Numbered from the stretch's first letter, positions 35,279-45,538 are shown. The stretch is DNA of 64,000 nucleotides from Bacteroidaceae bacterium (GCA_016280445.1 JAEEGS010000009.1:1-64000), one strand, 5' to 3'. Program-made: numbers and translations. The notes: generated from the letters alone by a model not told the origin.

Positions 35279-36580
35279 ATGAAGAAACTGACCCTATCAC
35301 TCCTGTTCGTGCTGGCAACCATGGGGCTGTCGGCACAAACGGATTCCACCCAGTTCATGAAACAACTGTGTGCACTGGAGAGTGTGCGTGACGTGAAACC
35401 ACTGGAGACCACGCGGTTCAAGGAAAAGTATGTGATGAAGATTGACCAGCAGGTCGATTGGAAATCCATGTCGAAAGGCACATTCGGTGAGCGCATCATT
35501 GTGGGCATGAGAGGTGTGGACAAGCCTACCGTGATTGTCACCGAAGGATACTTCGCCGAGTATGGATTGTCTCCTGAGTACGAGGAGGAACTGAGTGCAT
35601 TGTTCGATGCCAACGTGGTGCTGTGTGAGTATCGCTACTTTGCCGAGAGCGTACCACAGCCAACGAATTGGGATTACATGACTGTCGATAACTCTTTGGC
35701 GGATTATCACCATGTGCGTCAAGTGATGGGTCGGCTCTTCACAGGAAAGTGGATTAGCACAGGTATTAGCAAGGGCGGACAGACAACGATGTTCTACCGT
35801 GCCACCTATCCCGACGATGTAGATGTGAGTGTCAGCTATGTGGCTCCGCTGAACCGTTCCATAGAGGATGGACGGCATGAGAAGTTCTTGGCAAAAAAGG
35901 TCGGCACCAAGGAAAAACGCAAAATCATCGAGGCGGGCATGCAGGAGTTGATGAAGCGCAAGGCAGAACTAATGCCGATGTTCCGTGAATACAATGCTGA
36001 GCATGGTTACCAATTCTACCTGCCAGAAGAAGACATCTACGACTATTGTGTGTTGGAGTATCCTTTCGCCCTGTGGCAGTGGGGATCGCCTGTATACAGC
36101 ACCGTACCATCGCTGAAGGCAGACAACGAGACCTGGTTGAAGACCTTGGTGGATGTCGCAAGTCCAGATTATTTCGCTTATCCTAATAAATACATGCCTT
36201 TTGATGTACAAGCCATCAAGGAGTTGGGTTATTATGGCTATTCGCTCAAGCCCATCAAAAAGTGGACTTCGCTGAAAAGCACGAAGGGGTATCTGAAGCA
36301 AATCATGCTGCCCGACAGCTTACGCCATTACGACTTCGACCCAACCCTATACAAACGTACGGTGAAGTTCCTGAAAGAAGAGGACCCCACACATATCTTT
36401 ATATATGGTGAGATTGACCCTTGGAGTGCCAGCGGTGTCTGCACATGGCTCAATTGCAAAAAGAAAAAGAATATGCGTGTGTATGTACAACCCAATGGAA
36501 GTCATAAGGCACGCATCTACAACATGCCCGATGACATGAAAAAAGAAATCATCGAGCGACTGACAAAATGGCTGGAGTGA
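35279..36580 (+). CDS. PS-10 peptidase, family S37
   Basis: 433 residues with a signal peptide (KLTLSLLFVLATMGLSAQ). GISKGGQTTMFYR holds the nucleophile Ser in GxSxGG, FIYGEIDPWSASG the Asp and GSHKARIY the His of an alpha/beta-hydrolase peptidase; family S37 contains secreted prolyl tri/tetrapeptidyl aminopeptidases. Probably periplasmic or surface peptide trimming. The pairing with proS (12-base gap) is positional and need not be functional. Confidence 0.8.
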   Translation: MKKLTLSLLFVLATMGLSAQTDSTQFMKQLCALESVRDVKPLETTRFKEKYVMKIDQQVDWKSMSKGTFGERIIVGMRGVDKPTVIVTEGYFAEYGLSPEYEEELSALFDANVVLCEYRYFAESVPQPTNWDYMTVDNSLADYHHVRQVMGRLFTGKWISTGISKGGQTTMFYRATYPDDVDVSVSYVAPLNRSIEDGRHEKFLAKKVGTKEKRKIIEAGMQELMKRKAELMPMFREYNAEHGYQFYLPEEDIYDYCVLEYPFALWQWGSPVYSTVPSLKADNETWLKTLVDVASPDYFAYPNKYMPFDVQAIKELGYYGYSLKPIKKWTSLKSTKGYLKQIMLPDSLRHYDFDPTLYKRTVKFLKEEDPTHIFIYGEIDPWSASGVCTWLNCKKKKNMRVYVQPNGSHKARIYNMPDDMKKEIIERLTKWLE

Positions 36581-36670
36581 GTGCCACGGCATCAGTTTTG
36601 CTAGTCTTCTGAAAGCGGTGATAACAATGTCCCCTAACAAACAACAACAAACGAAGTTTTCTGCAAACAG

Positions 36671-39190
36671 ATGAACTATAAATATTCAGACAGAGTAACA
36701 CGTATATTGGGTTACAGCAAGGAAGAGGCTATTCGTCTCAATAATGACTATATCGGCCCTGAACACTTGATGCTGGGATTGATTCGTGATGGCGAAAGCC
36801 GTGCCATTGACGTGTTGCGCAAGAAATTCTATGTCAACATTCCATCGGTGAAAGATGTGTTGGAACGTTCGGTGAGAGATATGGGTGAAAGGCTTTTGTC
36901 CACCGACATCACGTTGAATCAGAAATCCAACACCATCATGCGTTTGGCAGTGCTTGAAGCGCGTTTGCTGAAAAGTGACGAAAGCGATGCCGAACACATC
37001 TTGCTGGCCATGCTCAAACAGAACGACAACATCGTGGCGAGGATTCTGAACGATTGCGATGTCAGTTATAATGCCTTCTACGAGTCGCTGACCACTCAGC
37101 CCGCCACCACTCAACCTAAAGCCGATGTGGATTATGACGAAGAGGAGGATGATGAGGATGCTCCCCCACCAGCAAGTGGAAAGACTTCTGCCAACACGAC
37201 CAATTCCACTTCGTCGAAGACGGTCAAAAAGGGCAACTCTGACACACCTGCTGTCGACAAGTTCAGTTTCGACCTAACTCGCGCTGCCCGTGAAGGCAAA
37301 CTTGATCCTGTGGTGGGACGTGAAACAGAAATAGAACGTTTGGCTCAAATTCTCTCGCGCCGAAAGAAGAACAACCCAGTGCTCATCGGTGAGCCTGGTG
37401 TGGGAAAGAGTGCGATTGTCGAAGGTTTGGCCACACGCATCAACGAGCGTAAAGTGGCGCGTGTCCTGTTTGGCAAACGCATTGTGAGCCTTGACATGTC
37501 GAGCGTGGTGGCTGGCACCAAATATCGTGGACAGTTTGAGGAGCGCATGCGCAGCATCATCAACGAACTGCGTGCAAATCCCGACATCATTGTCTTTATC
37601 GATGAAATCCATACGCTTGTGGGTGCTGGCAATCAGGCAGGTCAGATGGATGCTGCCAACATGATGAAGCCTGCTTTGGCACGAGGCGAATTGCAATGTA
37701 TCGGTGCCACAACGCTGGACGAATACCGCAAGAGCATCGAGAAAGATGGTGCGCTGGAACGTCGTTTCCAAAAAGTGATTGTGGAACAAACCACTCCCGA
37801 AGAGACACTCACTATCCTTCATAACATCAAGGACCGATACGAAGATCACCACAATGTCAGCTATACGGATGAGGCTTTGGAGGCATGTGTGAAGTTGACA
37901 GAACGATACATCACCGACAGAAGTTTCCCCGACAAGGCGATTGACGTGTTGGACGAGGTGGGCTCGCGCGTACGTATTATAAATATAAGTGTGCCCAAGG
38001 AGATTGAGGAGAAAGAGATGGACCTGGTGACGCTCAACACCCAAAAGGAGAATGCTGTGCGTGACGAGAACTATGCTTTGGCAAGCACACTTCGTGACCG
38101 TGCCAAAACTGTCAGCGAGGAACTGGAACAGATGAAAAAACAATGGGAGGAGACACTGGTGGACAAACGCCAGAAGGTGCAAGCCGACGACGTGGCACAG
38201 ACGGTGTCGATGATGACGGGAGTGCCTGTCAGCAAGATGGCCAATGCCGAGGGCATCCGCATGAAGGGCATGAGGCAAGAGTTGAAAAACAACGTCATTG
38301 CACAGGATGCAGCTGTCGATAAACTGGTGAATGCTATCCAGCGCAGCCGTGTCGGCTTGAAAGACCCCAACCGCCCTATCGGCACATTCATGTTCTTGGG
38401 TCCTACCGGTGTCGGAAAGACATTCTTGGCCAAGAAACTGGCAGAACACATGTTCGGCTCAACAGATGCATTGATTCGTATCGACATGAGTGAATATATG
38501 GAGAAGTTCACCGTTAGCCGTTTGGTCGGTGCGCCTCCAGGATATGTGGGTTACGAAGAAGGTGGCATGCTCACCGAGAAAGTGCGCCGCAAGCCCTACT
38601 CTATCGTTCTGCTCGACGAGATTGAGAAAGCGCATCCCGATGTGTTCAACCTGCTCCTGCAGGTGATGGACGATGGCCGTCTGACCGACACACAAGGTCG
38701 TACCATCGACTTCCGCAACACCGTCATCATCATGACCAGCAACGTGGGAACACGCCAACTGAAGGAGTTCGGCCGTGGTGTTGGATTCTCGGCCATGGCA
38801 GGCAAGGATGACAAGGAAGTGTCACGATCGGTGATTCAAAAGGCGCTCAACAAGCAGTTCTCGCCTGAGTTCCTGAACCGTATAGACGAAATCATCACGT
38901 TCGACCAATTGGAGTTGGATGCCATTCTGCAAATCATTGGCATCGAACTGAAAGGATTGTACAAACGTGTCGAAGAACTTGGCATGACACTTGAAATCAC
39001 CGATGAAGCTAAGAAGTTCATTGCCGAGAAAGGGTATGACAAACAATTCGGTGCACGTCCACTCCGTCGAGCCATCCAACAGTACCTCGAAGACCGTATC
39101 AGCGAAATGCTGGTGGAAGAAGAGGTGACGGCTGGTGACACCATTCTGGCAGAACTGCAGGAATACAAGATTGTCATCAACAAGAGATAG
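36671..39190 (+). CDS. clpC: ClpC-type AAA+ unfoldase
   Basis: 839 residues. Clp_N repeat domain (1-150, [15 protein letters not shown]), an acidic linker ([14 protein letters not shown]), AAA-1 with Walker [14 protein letters not shown] (about 240) and [11 protein letters not shown], a UVR-like coiled-coil ([14 protein letters not shown], about 480), AAA-2 with [12 protein letters not shown] (about 580) and the D2 small domain. The UVR segment separates it from ClpB. It feeds proteins to ClpP (not in this window). A terminator follows at 39207-39240. Confidence 0.93.
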   Translation: MNYKYSDRVTRILGYSKEEAIRLNNDYIGPEHLMLGLIRDGESRAIDVLRKKFYVNIPSVKDVLERSVRDMGERLLSTDITLNQKSNTIMRLAVLEARLLKSDESDAEHILLAMLKQNDNIVARILNDCDVSYNAFYESLTTQPATTQPKADVDYDEEEDDEDAPPPASGKTSANTTNSTSSKTVKKGNSDTPAVDKFSFDLTRAAREGKLDPVVGRETEIERLAQILSRRKKNNPVLIGEPGVGKSAIVEGLATRINERKVARVLFGKRIVSLDMSSVVAGTKYRGQFEERMRSIINELRANPDIIVFIDEIHTLVGAGNQAGQMDAANMMKPALARGELQCIGATTLDEYRKSIEKDGALERRFQKVIVEQTTPEETLTILHNIKDRYEDHHNVSYTDEALEACVKLTERYITDRSFPDKAIDVLDEVGSRVRIINISVPKEIEEKEMDLVTLNTQKENAVRDENYALASTLRDRAKTVSEELEQMKKQWEETLVDKRQKVQADDVAQTVSMMTGVPVSKMANAEGIRMKGMRQELKNNVIAQDAAVDKLVNAIQRSRVGLKDPNRPIGTFMFLGPTGVGKTFLAKKLAEHMFGSTDALIRIDMSEYMEKFTVSRLVGAPPGYVGYEEGGMLTEKVRRKPYSIVLLDEIEKAHPDVFNLLLQVMDDGRLTDTQGRTIDFRNTVIIMTSNVGTRQLKEFGRGVGFSAMAGKDDKEVSRSVIQKALNKQFSPEFLNRIDEIITFDQLELDAILQIIGIELKGLYKRVEELGMTLEITDEAKKFIAEKGYDKQFGARPLRRAIQQYLEDRISEMLVEEEVTAGDTILAELQEYKIVINKR

Positions 39191-39206
39191 AGACAAATAC
39201 CGACAA

Positions 39207-39240
39207 AATGTCAGTCATGAACATGGCTGGCATTTTTTTT
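39207..39240 (+). terminator. clpC terminator
   Basis: Arms 39207-39219 and 39222-39234 pair over 13 positions with two G-U pairs in RNA, followed by eight T (39233-39240). It separates clpC from htpG. Confidence 0.75.
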
Positions 39241-39296
39241 GACCATTACCCAAAAACGGAAAATAAACAGCAAATTCTAAAATTATAAATAAATTT

Positions 39297-41153
39297 ATGG
39301 CACAACAAGGTAACATCGGGGTTACGACCGAGAACATATTCCCCGTCATCAAAAAGTTTCTCTATTCCGACCATGACATTTTCATCCGTGAGATTGTAAG
39401 CAATGCAGTCGATGCCACCCAGAAACTCAAGACCCTTGCCAGCAAGGGAGAGTTGAAGGAGGAGGCAGGCGACCTCACCGTGCGTGTCAGCATCAACAAG
39501 GACAAAGGCACACTGACCGTGAGTGACCGCGGTATCGGCATGACCGAGGAGGAAATCGACAAGTACATCAACCAAATAGCCTTCTCTGGTGCCAACGACT
39601 TCCTTGACAAGTATAAGGAAGACGCCAACGCCATCATCGGCCACTTTGGATTGGGCTTCTACTCTGCCTTCATGGTGAGCAAGAAGGTGGAAATCATCAC
39701 CAAGAGTTGGCAAGAAGGCAGCAAGGCTGTGAAGTGGAGTTGCGACGGCAGCCCTGAATTCACCATCGAGGATGCTGACAAGGCTGATCGCGGTACCGAC
39801 ATCGTGATGTACATCGACGACGACTGCAAGGACTTCCTTGAGAAGTACAAAATCAGCGAACTGCTCAACAAATACTGCAAGTTCCTCCCTGTGCCCGTGG
39901 CATTCGGCAAGAAGACCAAGTGGGACGACAAGGAGAAGAAGAGCGTGGAGACCGACGAGGACGATATCATCAACGATACCACCCCACTCTGGACAAAGAA
40001 GCCATCGGAGTTGAAGGATGAGGACTACAAGGAGTTCTACAAGAAACTCTACCCCATGAGCGACGAACCACTCTTCTGGATTCACCTCAATGTTGACTAC
40101 CCCTTCAATCTCACGGGTATCCTCTACTTCCCTAAGGTGAAGAGCAACCTTGACATCCAGAAGAACAAAATTAACCTCTACTGCAATCAGGTGTTCGTCA
40201 CCGACAATGTGGAGGGCATCGTGCCCGACTTCATGACCCTCCTGCATGGTGTCATCGATTCTCCAGACATCCCTCTGAATGTGAGCCGTAGTTATTTGCA
40301 GAGCGATTCCAACGTGAAGAAGATTTCCACCTATATATCCAAGAAGGTGAGCGACCGTCTCTCCTCCATCTTCAAGAGCGACCGCAAGCAGTTTGAGGAG
40401 AAGTGGGACGACATCAAGATTTTCATCAACTACGGAATGCTTTCCGAGAGTGACTTCTACGACAAGGCCAAGTCATTCGCCTTGCTCAAGGACACCGAAG
40501 GCAAGATGTACACCTTTGAGGAGTACCAGACACTCATCAAAGGCGAGCAAACCGACAAGGACGGCAACCTCATCTATCTCTATGCCAACAACAAGGACGA
40601 CCAGTACAGTTACATCGATGCAGCCAATGCTAAGGGCTACAATGTGCTGCTGATGGATGGACAACTCGACCCTGCCATGTGCAACATGTATGAGGAGAAG
40701 TTTGAGAAGAGCCGCTTCACCCGTGTCGATTCTGATGTGGTTGACCGTCTCATCGTGAAGAGCGACGAGAAGAAGGAAGAGTTGCCTGAGGATGATAAGA
40801 AGGCACTCACCGAGACCTTCAAGAACGCTCTGCCAAAACTCGAAAAGATTGAGTTCAACGTCGAGCCACAAGCATTGGGTGAAACAGCTGCACCTGTCAT
40901 CATGACTCAAAGCGAGTATATGCGACGCATGAAGGACATGTCACGTCTGCAACCAGGCATGGCCTTCTACGGAGAGATGCCTACGATGCTCAACCTCGTG
41001 CTCAATACCGATCACCCGCTCATCAAGGCGAACATCAAGGATGCCAAATCGGAAGTGGTCAGCCAACTCATCGACCTGGCACTCCTCCAGAACGGTCTCT
41101 TACGCGGCGAGGCACTCAACAACTTCGTGAAGCGAAGCATTGACCTCATTTAA
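39297..41153 (+). CDS. htpG: Hsp90-family chaperone HtpG
   Basis: 618 residues. The N-terminal GHKL ATPase domain (SDHDIFIREIVSNAVDA, SDRGIGMTEEEI, GHFGLGFYSAFMV) is followed by the middle domain (FWIHLNVDYPFNLTG, VSRSYLQSDSNVKK) and the dimerisation end (LIDLALLQNGLLRGEALNNF). Recalled Bacteroides homologues are near 680 residues; the short form here appears to lack a charged segment before the final ~40 residues (NLVLNTDHPLIKANIKDAKS joins directly to EVVSQLIDLALL). ATP-dependent folding of client proteins. A terminator follows. Confidence 0.95.
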   Translation: MAQQGNIGVTTENIFPVIKKFLYSDHDIFIREIVSNAVDATQKLKTLASKGELKEEAGDLTVRVSINKDKGTLTVSDRGIGMTEEEIDKYINQIAFSGANDFLDKYKEDANAIIGHFGLGFYSAFMVSKKVEIITKSWQEGSKAVKWSCDGSPEFTIEDADKADRGTDIVMYIDDDCKDFLEKYKISELLNKYCKFLPVPVAFGKKTKWDDKEKKSVETDEDDIINDTTPLWTKKPSELKDEDYKEFYKKLYPMSDEPLFWIHLNVDYPFNLTGILYFPKVKSNLDIQKNKINLYCNQVFVTDNVEGIVPDFMTLLHGVIDSPDIPLNVSRSYLQSDSNVKKISTYISKKVSDRLSSIFKSDRKQFEEKWDDIKIFINYGMLSESDFYDKAKSFALLKDTEGKMYTFEEYQTLIKGEQTDKDGNLIYLYANNKDDQYSYIDAANAKGYNVLLMDGQLDPAMCNMYEEKFEKSRFTRVDSDVVDRLIVKSDEKKEELPEDDKKALTETFKNALPKLEKIEFNVEPQALGETAAPVIMTQSEYMRRMKDMSRLQPGMAFYGEMPTMLNLVLNTDHPLIKANIKDAKSEVVSQLIDLALLQNGLLRGEALNNFVKRSIDLI

Positions 41154-41207
41154 TGGGCTGCTTATCGTTCAAGGAATTATAGAGAATTCTATTCATCATA
41201 TATCAGA

Positions 41208-41252
41208 AGATTGGGCAGATTCATGCGTTGAAATCTGCCCAATCTTTTTTTG
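41208..41252 (+). terminator. htpG terminator
   Basis: Perfect 14-bp arms (41208-41221 and 41232-41245) around a 10-base loop, followed by a T run (41245-41251). Strong rho-independent terminator between convergent genes. Confidence 0.85.
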
Positions 41253-41286
41253 TTTTTGCACCAAACAGCCTTATGACTGATTTGAA

Positions 41287-42798
41287 CTACAGCTTCATGG
41301 CTTTTAAGAAAGTCTGCTGGGATTTAGTGGGATTGGCCACTCTGCGGATGCTCCAATCAGTGGTGTCAACACAGAGTCCTGCAGGTGCAAGCAAACGGTT
41401 GTAGTCAATATCTGTGGTGGTGTCCACCAAGCGACGCATTTCTGGGAGAGGCGTTCCTGACACCTCCGTAACCGCTGCCCAAAATTCCTCTTCAGTAAAT
41501 CCGCGTTTCAACTCAAGATAATAGCGGTTGTAGAGCAGGCGCATCACATCGTCCAAAGAATGTTGCTGATGGGTTTGCTGGCGGATAGCGACATCAAGAA
41601 GCAAACCGATGACAGGTCCCTTGAAATAGTAGTTCACACGCACCTCACGTTCGTTGTCATCATGGTTCATGAAGTTCAGCCAGATATCGTAACTGCTCTG
41701 ACGCAGGCTCATGTGACGCTGACCTTCGTAGGGGGCGTACATCGAGAAATAAGTGGAAAGCAGTTGCAAAGCCTCGTCCGTATTGGTAATACCGGCATAC
41801 TGCAACAGACGAAACTCATAATAGCACGTCAGCCCCTCGCTCACCCAAAGCATCGGGGTGATGGCCTCACGGTCATAGTCGAGGGGCCAGAGCTCTGCCG
41901 GACGGATGCATTTCACGTTATAGAGATGGAAATATTCATGCGCCACGAAAGCGAGGAATTTCACATGTGCTCGACGAGATGAAAAACGATAGGTTCCGTC
42001 GGTATAGCAAGCCTGAGAGTTCAGATGCTCAAGACCTCCACCTCCTTCACCCATGTGGATGAGGCAGTAGTTGTCGTAGGGCACATGACCCATCAATTGA
42101 GTGGCAGCGCTGACGATACGTTTGAAATCATCCTGCAAGCCACACTCTTCCACCCCATCTGGTTCCTCCAGAGCAAATTCATAATCATGTCCTTCGTGAG
42201 AGAAACGCGACAAATAGTAGTTGCCCAGCAGGAAGGGAGAATCGTAGAGCGTGTCAAAATCTGGAGCTGTGAATGTGCAGGCATCATCGGCATGCGGCTT
42301 CAAGCCCGTAGAGATATGCTGCCAATGCGCTGGCATCTTGAAGGTGACGGTGACAGGATGCTGTATGTTGCCATCCACATGCATGAACACACCCGGTGGA
42401 GCGATAAAGGCAATGCTGGTCTCAACACGACTGGAGGCCACGTCGCGCTCATTGGCATATACACGGTAGGAAACCTTCACCGATGCATCTTCGGGCAGTT
42501 GGATTCGCCAACGATTCAAACCATCCTTACGCCATGCGAGTGCATTTCCTTTACTGTCTGTAGCGGAGAAGTCGCAGAGGTGCTTGGCAAAATCGAGCAT
42601 TTGGTAATATCCGGGAGCCCAGCGTGGCATATTGAGCACCAGTTCCTTGGCATCTGATGTCGGCTGGTAGTTGAGCGTCACGTGCACGTAGTGATTCGCG
42701 GTGTCAAGAGTCACAAAATAATGCATCTCGTCATTCGTTTGAGCCTGCAAGCCCAACGAAGCCACAAGGAGGACGAGAGTCAGTAGCGCTTTTCTCAT
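41287..42798 (-). CDS. M61-family metallopeptidase (glycyl aminopeptidase type)
   Basis: 503 residues with a signal peptide (LLTLVLLVASLGLQAQ). An N-terminal beta domain (about 20-180) precedes a gluzincin-type domain with HEYFHLYN zinc motif (about 314-321), GEGGGGLEH and WVSEGLTCYYE carrying the third ligand. M61 proteins usually end in a PDZ domain; only about 60 residues follow here (YNRLLAPAGLCV), so the PDZ part is short or missing. Secreted peptide cleavage is expected. Its ATG overlaps the TGA of the preceding gene in ATGA, giving translational coupling. Confidence 0.85.
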   Translation of the reverse strand: MRKALLTLVLLVASLGLQAQTNDEMHYFVTLDTANHYVHVTLNYQPTSDAKELVLNMPRWAPGYYQMLDFAKHLCDFSATDSKGNALAWRKDGLNRWRIQLPEDASVKVSYRVYANERDVASSRVETSIAFIAPPGVFMHVDGNIQHPVTVTFKMPAHWQHISTGLKPHADDACTFTAPDFDTLYDSPFLLGNYYLSRFSHEGHDYEFALEEPDGVEECGLQDDFKRIVSAATQLMGHVPYDNYCLIHMGEGGGGLEHLNSQACYTDGTYRFSSRRAHVKFLAFVAHEYFHLYNVKCIRPAELWPLDYDREAITPMLWVSEGLTCYYEFRLLQYAGITNTDEALQLLSTYFSMYAPYEGQRHMSLRQSSYDIWLNFMNHDDNEREVRVNYYFKGPVIGLLLDVAIRQQTHQQHSLDDVMRLLYNRYYLELKRGFTEEEFWAAVTEVSGTPLPEMRRLVDTTTDIDYNRLLAPAGLCVDTTDWSIRRVANPTKSQQTFLKAMKL

Positions 42799-44972
42799 AG
42801 TTTATATTTCTTTCCGTTGATGATATAGATGCCGGGATGCAAAGGTGTCACCACCTGACGTCCTTGCAGGTCATAGATTTTGTTACTTGCCCTACCCTTT
42901 GGATCATTTGGAATCATGATATCCTCGATGCCTGTAGGATCATCATATTCAATGCTGGACAGCTGGGCATATGCATCACCTGCTGCCAAGTGGATATTGA
43001 ACACGAAACGAGCCGTTGCTTTCTCCGTGGCGCTCTTCTTGTAAACCAATGCCTGCGAGACGGTGTAGGTATTTCCGTTACTGCCCTTGCCTGGAAATTG
43101 CCCGATAGTGAATGTCAGCGTGTTGAGGTCGGCTTCGCTATACACATAGCCTGACGTGTACTCGCTCACAGTGCCAGCGGAATTGAACCAGTGACCGTAA
43201 CCGTTGGCAGTACTCATGCTGTTTGCTGTAACTCCCGTTTTCGGATTGCATGCATAGAACATGATTTTCCCTGTGGAAGGGCCACTTGCGGAATAGGTCT
43301 GCATCTTGCCGGCAATGTCGCTGGTGGCCATTTGGAATGCGGTGCCAAGAGTGCCGCCAGCCTTTCCCGTGATGTTGAACGTCACACCAGGATAAGTAGT
43401 GGAAGAGGCGGGGAAATACACATCATAAGTCAGCGTCACATCGCTGATGGCACGACCATCGATGACTGGAGCTGCTGCTGGCTCATACACGGTAGCCTTG
43501 GTGCCCAATCGGGTACCTTCCAGTTCGAAGCTGTAGGGCCACATCTCCGCATTGTCGATTTTCTCTGTCCATTTATGCTGCACATACTTCTTTGGAGCTG
43601 GAACCACAAGGAGCCACAGACGGTCAACCCCTTCTGGCACTGTCATCTTCACATCTTCAGTCTTTACGTCTGTGCCCGTACAATAAAGCTGATCCTCATT
43701 GAAGTACTGGCGAGTACCATTTTTCATCAGCGCCACATATCCCAGACGGAAACCACGGTTAGAGCGGTTCGAGTTGTTGACATACATAGTGCGTTTCGTT
43801 GATGTCCATGCTGTCTCGCCATTCAACATCTCAGCAGGGTCGCCAGTGGCCAGTTTGGTGCCTGTACCACGCAGTGCCGTGAAATGGGTTGTGATTTCCG
43901 TTCCAGCTTCAGGTACTTGCAGAGGAATCACATTGAAGCCGCTCGATTGGGGTGCTGAAGCAAGTGCTACCTGATAAGCCTCCTTCTCTTCATCAATCTT
44001 GACACAACGGTATTCGAAGTCGCCGATATATGCGTTACGATAGGGTTTGCAGGCCTCCATGTCCCATGATGCGCAATGAGCGGCATAGTCGTAATAGAGT
44101 TTGAACAGCCCAGTGGCATCAAGATCCTTCAGTTTCATCAGCGCCTGAATGAAATCGGTGCCGTTTCCATTGCTCTGCCCAGTCATCGGTGTGTTCCACA
44201 CTTGTGCGACCGTCGTGAGGTCGTTGTAATATTCACAGAGATAATAGTGGAACCAGTACGACTGGTAGCGGTGCCACTCATGCGAGAAGGCATAGTTGTG
44301 CGACTTGCGGAACACCGAGATGCTCTGAGAATACATCTCCTCAGGATAGGACTGCAGGGACTGCCACTGTGCGGTCTGTTCCCAGATGGCTTGACCATTA
44401 CCGCATGCGAGGTGGAAGCCCGTGTTGTCGGTCTGTGAATCCTTATGCCCGCTGTGTTCAGCGTAACACATATAGTGGAACGAGTGACCCACCTCGTGAG
44501 CCACAGCCGAACCGACAGGCTTACAAGCAGAAGGACCTAACCAAAGTGCAGAGATTTGATAATCGTATCCACCGCCATAACACACCCAGTCAGTGGTGTG
44601 GTTGAGCAGCACCATCACCTTATACTTTGTCAGGTTCGAATTGTTCGGATCCACAAAGCCGAGTTTGTTAATCTCCAAATCGTAAAATGCCTCACACTTC
44701 TGCAGCAGGTCTTGCTCGTCAACTCGGTAGGCCGATGGGGACTTCGATGGCAAGGTGTTGCCATAATATTTGTCCCAGAACACAATGACATTGTCAGATT
44801 CCACCGAACGGCTCTTCGACCAAGTGTATTTGTTGTCGGGGTCACTCTCCTTGTAGAGCAACGAATCGCTGGGCCAAGGATTAAGCCACTCGTTAGGAAT
44901 GTAAACTGTTTTCTGTGCCATTGCCGCCATTCCTGTCAGCATGCAGATGGCTAATGTGATTAACTTTTTCAT
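42795..44972 (-). CDS. Secreted DUF6055/DUF4859-type metalloprotease-like protein
   Basis: 725 residues with a signal peptide (LITLAICMLTGMAAMAQ). The catalytic part has HEVGHSFHYM (HExxH, about 169-178) in a Bacteroidales surface-protease context (DUF6055-like, recalled). A jelly-roll or DUF4859-like beta region follows from about 490. The last ~45 residues (IYDLQGRQVVTPLHPGIYII) resemble a type IX secretion sorting domain. Expected at the cell surface or outside. Translationally coupled to the M61 peptidase (ATGA overlap), suggesting the two digest proteins together. Confidence 0.75.
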   Translation of the reverse strand: MKKLITLAICMLTGMAAMAQKTVYIPNEWLNPWPSDSLLYKESDPDNKYTWSKSRSVESDNVIVFWDKYYGNTLPSKSPSAYRVDEQDLLQKCEAFYDLEINKLGFVDPNNSNLTKYKVMVLLNHTTDWVCYGGGYDYQISALWLGPSACKPVGSAVAHEVGHSFHYMCYAEHSGHKDSQTDNTGFHLACGNGQAIWEQTAQWQSLQSYPEEMYSQSISVFRKSHNYAFSHEWHRYQSYWFHYYLCEYYNDLTTVAQVWNTPMTGQSNGNGTDFIQALMKLKDLDATGLFKLYYDYAAHCASWDMEACKPYRNAYIGDFEYRCVKIDEEKEAYQVALASAPQSSGFNVIPLQVPEAGTEITTHFTALRGTGTKLATGDPAEMLNGETAWTSTKRTMYVNNSNRSNRGFRLGYVALMKNGTRQYFNEDQLYCTGTDVKTEDVKMTVPEGVDRLWLLVVPAPKKYVQHKWTEKIDNAEMWPYSFELEGTRLGTKATVYEPAAAPVIDGRAISDVTLTYDVYFPASSTTYPGVTFNITGKAGGTLGTAFQMATSDIAGKMQTYSASGPSTGKIMFYACNPKTGVTANSMSTANGYGHWFNSAGTVSEYTSGYVYSEADLNTLTFTIGQFPGKGSNGNTYTVSQALVYKKSATEKATARFVFNIHLAAGDAYAQLSSIEYDDPTGIEDIMIPNDPKGRASNKIYDLQGRQVVTPLHPGIYIINGKKYKL

Positions 44973-45212
44973 ATCAAATTGAATGGTTTATCTTTTCTGT
45001 TTTAGGTTTCTGATGCAAAGTAACGAAATAAATCCAGAAATAAAGCGTTCAATTGTCCAAGACTATAAGAAAATCGTCTACAAAGACGAAAAAAGCGGCT
45101 GTTTGGACTATATTTCGGTAACGAGTGCTGCGTAATTTCGGCAATGGAGGTGTCGTTGACCCTCAAACACCACCTCCACTGCCCCCATGAGCTTCCTTCC
45201 ACACTTTCAAAA

Positions 45213-45317
45213 GAGGCAGTGGAACAGAGTCATTCGAGGCAGTGGAACAGAGTCATTCGAGGCAGTGGAGGAGAGTCATTTGACTCAGTGGAAGAGAGTC
45301 ACCTGAAGCAGTGGAAG
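45213..45317. repeat. 23-bp tandem repeat, about 4.6 copies
   Basis: Successive 23-base units start at 45213, 45236, 45259, 45282 and (partial) 45305. The first two are identical (GAGGCAGTGGAACAGAGTCA then TTC); later ones diverge. The period is not a multiple of three, so no repeated peptide is encoded. Confidence 0.85.
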
Positions 45318-45437
45318 TGCCCATATGGAAAGTGCAGAAAAGACACCCTTTCTTCTCCGAGTCAATACAACGGGAAATGTTTGGCGGATTTTATGAAGTA
45401 TATCTTTGGTGTTTTATGTGAAAAATCTGCATAAAGT

Positions 45438-45480
45438 GCTTTACGTCGTTACCCTCGTGAGCTTTACGAGTGTGCACCCA
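45438..45480. repeat. Dispersed palindromic intergenic repeat, copy 3 (inverted)
   Basis: Read on the minus strand, 45438-45475 gives CACTCGTAAAGCTCACGAG, then GGTAACGACGTAAAGC, nearly identical to copy 1 (15874-15909). Only one side of the palindrome is well kept. Confidence 0.7.
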
Positions 45481-45498
45481 TGCTGTGAAATAATCATA

Positions 45499-45538
45499 AA
45501 AAAATCCTCCGTATCGCAATGGTGTGGAGGATTTTTTG
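45499..45538. terminator. Bidirectional hairpin before the alcohol dehydrogenase
   Basis: Arms 45499-45510 (AAAAAATCCTCC) and 45526-45537 (GGAGGATTTTTT) are perfect complements, giving T runs on both strands. It lies only 38 bases before the alcohol dehydrogenase ATG with no plus-strand gene before it, so it may be an attenuator or serve an unseen transcript. Confidence 0.6.

Noticed and set aside
45144-45434. A 96-codon plus-strand frame across the tandem repeat
   Set aside because: The 23-base period shifts frame in each unit, there is no promoter or ribosome site, and the composition is unlike neighbouring genes.
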